From NCBI GenBank assembly GCA_964390645.1, contig CAYMLL010000295.1, positions 1-9,413 of the forward strand: 9,413 bases of DNA, given 5' to 3'. Both the position numbers and the translations under genes were made by a program. Of the stretch, positions 7,691 through 9,413 are shown piece after piece. Positions within the stretch are counted from its first letter, which is position 1; each line of letters starts with the position of its first letter. This DNA comes from CAYMLL01 sp964390645. GTDB lineage: Bacteria; Planctomycetota; UBA8108. The notes under the pieces were generated by a model. That model searched no databases, was not told the origin of the DNA, and saw only the letters and a list, made by a program, of their open reading frames with translations.

Positions 7691-8509
7691 TCAGAGCCCG
7701 AGCCCGGCGCAGTCGAGACCGTCCTCCGACGGGTCGAGTCCCGGATTCGGGAAGGGCGGAGCCGGCGCGACACCGTTGCGGAAGAGGAAGTTCAGGACGA
7801 CGAGCGCGTCGGTCAGCTGCAGGCTGCCGCTGTCGTCCGTGTCCGCGGCATCCTGACAGTCGGCCGGCGGTCCTCCCGAGAAGAGGTACCGGAGCGTGAC
7901 GACCGCGTCGGTGATGTTCACCGAGCCGGAGAGATTCGCGTCGCCGCGGAGGAACCCGTCGATGAACTCGATCCGCGCCGAGCTGCCCGAGAAGGCGCGC
8001 GGTGTGCCGTGGTCGACGTCGACGACGAGATCGACGGACGGGGCGCCGGGAGCGGCCCGGAGCGAGTCCGTGATGCTCACGGTCGTCGCACCGTCGGCGT
8101 TCTGCGCGGTCGAGTAGGTGACGTTTAGCACGTGAGTCGTTCCCGACGTAATCGTCGGCGCGCCGTCACCCGGCGGCAGGATCAACGCGGCGATGAAGCC
8201 GGTGCCGCCCGCGGGCGTCGTGTCGACGCTGAAGAACTCCGCGTCCGGGGCACCGCCGAGGAGTCCCGTCAGACGGCTGGAAGCGGACACCCGGGGACTC
8301 GACAGCGGCGCCGAGTGCGTCATGCCGAAGGAGAAGCCGGTGACGGCGACGTCGCTGACGACCTCGATGGGCAGGGTCACGGAAGCGCCGGCCGATCCGA
8401 CGTGGCTGCCGGGTCGCACGCGCACGCTCGACTGGGCGTCGAGTGCTGTGCTGGAGGCGACGATCGAGAGGAGCGCCATGGCGATTACGGACTTCAGGGG
8501 CGAGAGCAT
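7691..8509 (-). CDS. exported protein with cohesin-like N-terminal part and dockerin-like C-terminus
   Basis: A 272-aa protein from the ATG at 8509, which has AGGAG 10 nt upstream and begins a clear signal peptide (MLSPLK, hydrophobic SVIAMALLSIVASSTA, likely cut after LDA at 25). Residues about 27-170 are beta-rich and read like a cohesin-type sandwich (VRVRPGSHVGSAGASVTLPI, then VAVTGFSFGM). The C-terminus is dockerin-like with two calcium loops: D190-A-N192-L-S194...D201 and D223-T-D225-D-S227...D234, each with Asp at loop position 12 and followed by a LRYLF or LNFLF helix. Cys218 and Cys267 flank the second loop and could pair. This layout is common in exported proteins of Planctomycetota-like genomes, where partners and functions are mostly unknown; there is no sign of a cellulosome here. 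The cohesin-like assignment rests on pattern alone and is less sure than the dockerin-like one. Confidence 0.75.
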   Translation of the reverse strand: MLSPLKSVIAMALLSIVASSTALDAQSSVRVRPGSHVGSAGASVTLPIEVVSDVAVTGFSFGMTHSAPLSSPRVSASSRLTGLLGGAPDAEFFSVDTTPAGGTGFIAALILPPGDGAPTITSGTTHVLNVTYSTAQNADGATTVSITDSLRAAPGAPSVDLVVDVDHGTPRAFSGSSARIEFIDGFLRGDANLSGSVNITDAVVTLRYLFSGGPPADCQDAADTDDSGSLQLTDALVVLNFLFRNGVAPAPPFPNPGLDPSEDGLDCAGLGL

Positions 8510-8519
8510 CGAAACGTTT

Positions 8520-8524
8520 CTCCT
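8520..8524 (-). promoter_or_regulatory. ribosome binding site with adjoining 10-bp palindrome
   Basis: AGGAG on the minus strand lies 10 nt before the ATG at 8509. The gap, plus the last base of the site, is the perfect palindrome GAAACGTTTC (8511-8520), AT-richer than its surroundings. An earlier in-frame ATG at 8566 has GAGG too close to the start codon and would put 19 polar residues before the signal peptide, so 8509 is preferred. Confidence 0.6.
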
Positions 8525-8605
8525 GTCAGGATGCGGCCAGCCCATGCGACCGGTGGCGCGCTTCATTCCTCGAGAGCTTGGCGAGAGACCCCAGGGTGTC
8601 CCCCC

Positions 8606-8633
8606 ATTGTACCGACGGGGAAGCGGCTGTCAG
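8606..8633 (-). promoter_or_regulatory. sigma70-type promoter for the cohesin/dockerin-like gene
   Basis: On the minus strand, -35 CTGACA (8633-8628, 5 of 6) and -10 TACAAT (8611-8606, 5 of 6) are separated by 16 nt. Transcription would start near 8599, giving a leader of about 90 nt to the ATG at 8509. The -35 lies in a 6-bp inverted repeat (GCGGCT-gac-AGCCGC, 8623-8637), which could be a regulatory site or the end of the upstream transcript. Confidence 0.5.
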
Positions 8634-8790
8634 CCGCCAATTCCGCGTCCTGGCGAAGAGCCGAGGGCCCGGGACGCGCCTCGGAGAAGGCCACGGTTCC
8701 CCCCTGGCGGACGTCGCACGGAGTGAGATCCGAGGTCTCGGCAGCGCGCTCGCGGGCACCCTCGCGCCGTGACGAGCCTGCGGAGAGATG

Positions 8791-8807
8791 CGGCCGATGT
8801 TCGGCCG
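8791..8807 (-). terminator. stem-loop just after the partial dockerin-like gene
   Basis: CGGCCGA-tgt-TCGGCCG is a perfect 7-bp stem with a 3-nt loop, beginning 3 nt beyond the stop codon at 8811. No T-tract follows on the minus strand, so it may be an RNA-stabilising or weak terminating hairpin rather than a classical intrinsic terminator. Confidence 0.5.
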
Positions 8808-8810
8808 TCG

Positions 8811-9413
8811 TCAGTCGGCGCAGATCGTGCTCGCCTCCTCGCAGGTCAGCTCGTCGTCGCCCGAGTCCGGACCGCAGGCCAGGAAGGGCTCGGGAAGACG
8901 ATCGCCACGCTGGAAGATCCACTGCAGGACCGGGATGGCGTCCGCGATGTTCGCCGCTCCGTCGTTGTTGGCATCGAGCGCGTCGCGACAGTCGTAACGG
9001 ATCTCGATGTTGCCCAGAACGATCTGGATGATGTCGGCGGCGTCGCTGACGTTGATCTTGCCGTTGCCGTCGGCGTCGCCGCGGGAGAAGTCCTCCTCGA
9101 CGTCGACGTCGCCGTTGAGCACCAGGACCTCGTTCGCGGGCCCGCCGTCGGTGTTCGGGATCTGGTTGGTGTCCGCGTCCAGGTCGCTGAGGTAGCCGAC
9201 GGTGAAGCCGGGGCCACCGACACCGGGGTTGAGGTCGAAGGCGAAGAAGTCGCCGTCCGCGAAGCCGGCGATCGCGGCGCCGCGCGACAACGAGTCGACC
9301 TCGTCCGCGAAGGCGACGGCGGCGCCGATGTCGAGGCCGTTCGACGTGTCGTGCGACTCACCGTTGACGTCGGTGATCAGCAGCTCGACGAGGCGCGTGT
9401 TGTCGGTGCCGAG
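8811..9413 (-). CDS. partial protein with dockerin-like C-terminus (start beyond right edge)
   Basis: The frame is open from the right edge to a TGA at 8811, giving 200 residues without the start. The visible N-terminal part (TRLVELLITDVNGESHDTSN, then GFADGDFFAFDLNP) is acidic and probably a beta-rich exported domain that I cannot name. The C-terminus has two dockerin-like calcium loops: D113-A-D115-G-N117...D124 and D147-A-N149-N-D151...D158, each with Asp at position 12 and followed by helices IIQIVLG and VLQWIFQRG. Cysteines fall at 142, 180, 191 and 198, the first in the motif DCRDALD, which matches DCQDAAD in the next gene downstream. The TTG at 9290 is only an internal codon; the reading continues upstream without a break. 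The function is unknown; an exported structural or binding role is inferred from the module only. Confidence 0.75.
   Translation of the reverse strand, partial: LGTDNTRLVELLITDVNGESHDTSNGLDIGAAVAFADEVDSLSRGAAIAGFADGDFFAFDLNPGVGGPGFTVGYLSDLDADTNQIPNTDGGPANEVLVLNGDVDVEEDFSRGDADGNGKINVSDAADIIQIVLGNIEIRYDCRDALDANNDGAANIADAIPVLQWIFQRGDRLPEPFLACGPDSGDDELTCEEASTICAD

Larger units (their letters stand above)
8510..8810. other. intergenic region between the two dockerin-like genes
   Basis: About 300 bp separates the two minus-strand genes. Reading in their direction it contains a strong hairpin just past the upstream stop, then about 150 bp with nothing recognisable, then the promoter near 8606-8633 and the leader of the downstream gene. 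This suggests the two genes are transcribed separately rather than as one operon. Short frames on both strands look spurious. Confidence 0.6.

Noticed and set aside
5521..7773. Two minus-strand open frames of 344 and 398 aa opposite the PHP gene
   Set aside because: The plus strand carries ordered PHP motifs and a signal peptide; the antisense products look like complement artefacts.
8510..8566. ATG at 8566 as start of the cohesin/dockerin-like protein
   Set aside because: It places a polar 19-residue extension before a good signal peptide, and its Shine-Dalgarno-like GAGG is too close to the start codon.
7691..9413. A cellulosome gene cluster
   Set aside because: There is no scaffoldin with repeated cohesins and no glycoside hydrolase; dockerin-like tails alone occur widely outside cellulosomes.

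Overview
The window is GC-rich bacterial DNA with five confidently readable protein genes, one possible gene fragment at the left edge, and no recognisable RNA gene, mobile element or CRISPR array. The C-terminal dockerin-like modules (GDAN/GDAD...TDAV...FLF...C) and the large secreted PHP-domain protein of the CehA/McbA type are styles I associate with environmental Planctomycetota or similar free-living Gram-negative lineages. This assignment is inference from protein style only, and I hold it loosely.

Left half (about 294-4706, minus strand): a two-gene type IIA topoisomerase operon. The A subunit (parC-like, 803 aa) comes first and the B subunit (parE-like, 663 aa) follows after 9 bp. The parE Shine-Dalgarno directly abuts the parC stop codon, so translation is probably coupled. 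The two products would form an A2B2 enzyme that passes one duplex through another using ATP. ParE carries a lysine/alanine tail encoded by seven 9-bp repeats. Downstream of parE (1-293) no gene is certain, but a frame opening at 212 runs off the left edge.

Middle (4707-5034): a divergent intergenic region with a plausible sigma70-type promoter for parC-parE and overlapping -10-like hexamers on both strands. To its right, on the plus strand, lies an exported 850-aa protein with a beta-rich N-terminal half, a complete set of PHP metal-ligand motifs and a C-terminal beta domain.

Right part (7691-9413, minus strand): two exported-type proteins with paired calcium-binding dockerin-like loops at their C-termini. 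One is complete (272 aa, cohesin-like front plus dockerin-like tail). The other is cut by the right edge. A good sigma70-like promoter (CTGACA-16 nt-TACAAT) precedes the complete one. The PHP gene and this gene converge tail to tail across about 100 bp.

The topoisomerase operon is housekeeping; the right half looks like a lineage-specific exported protein region. I see no clear multi-gene undescribed system. The most interesting items are the PHP protein, the chain carrying both a cohesin-like and a dockerin-like part, and the repeat-encoded tail on ParE.
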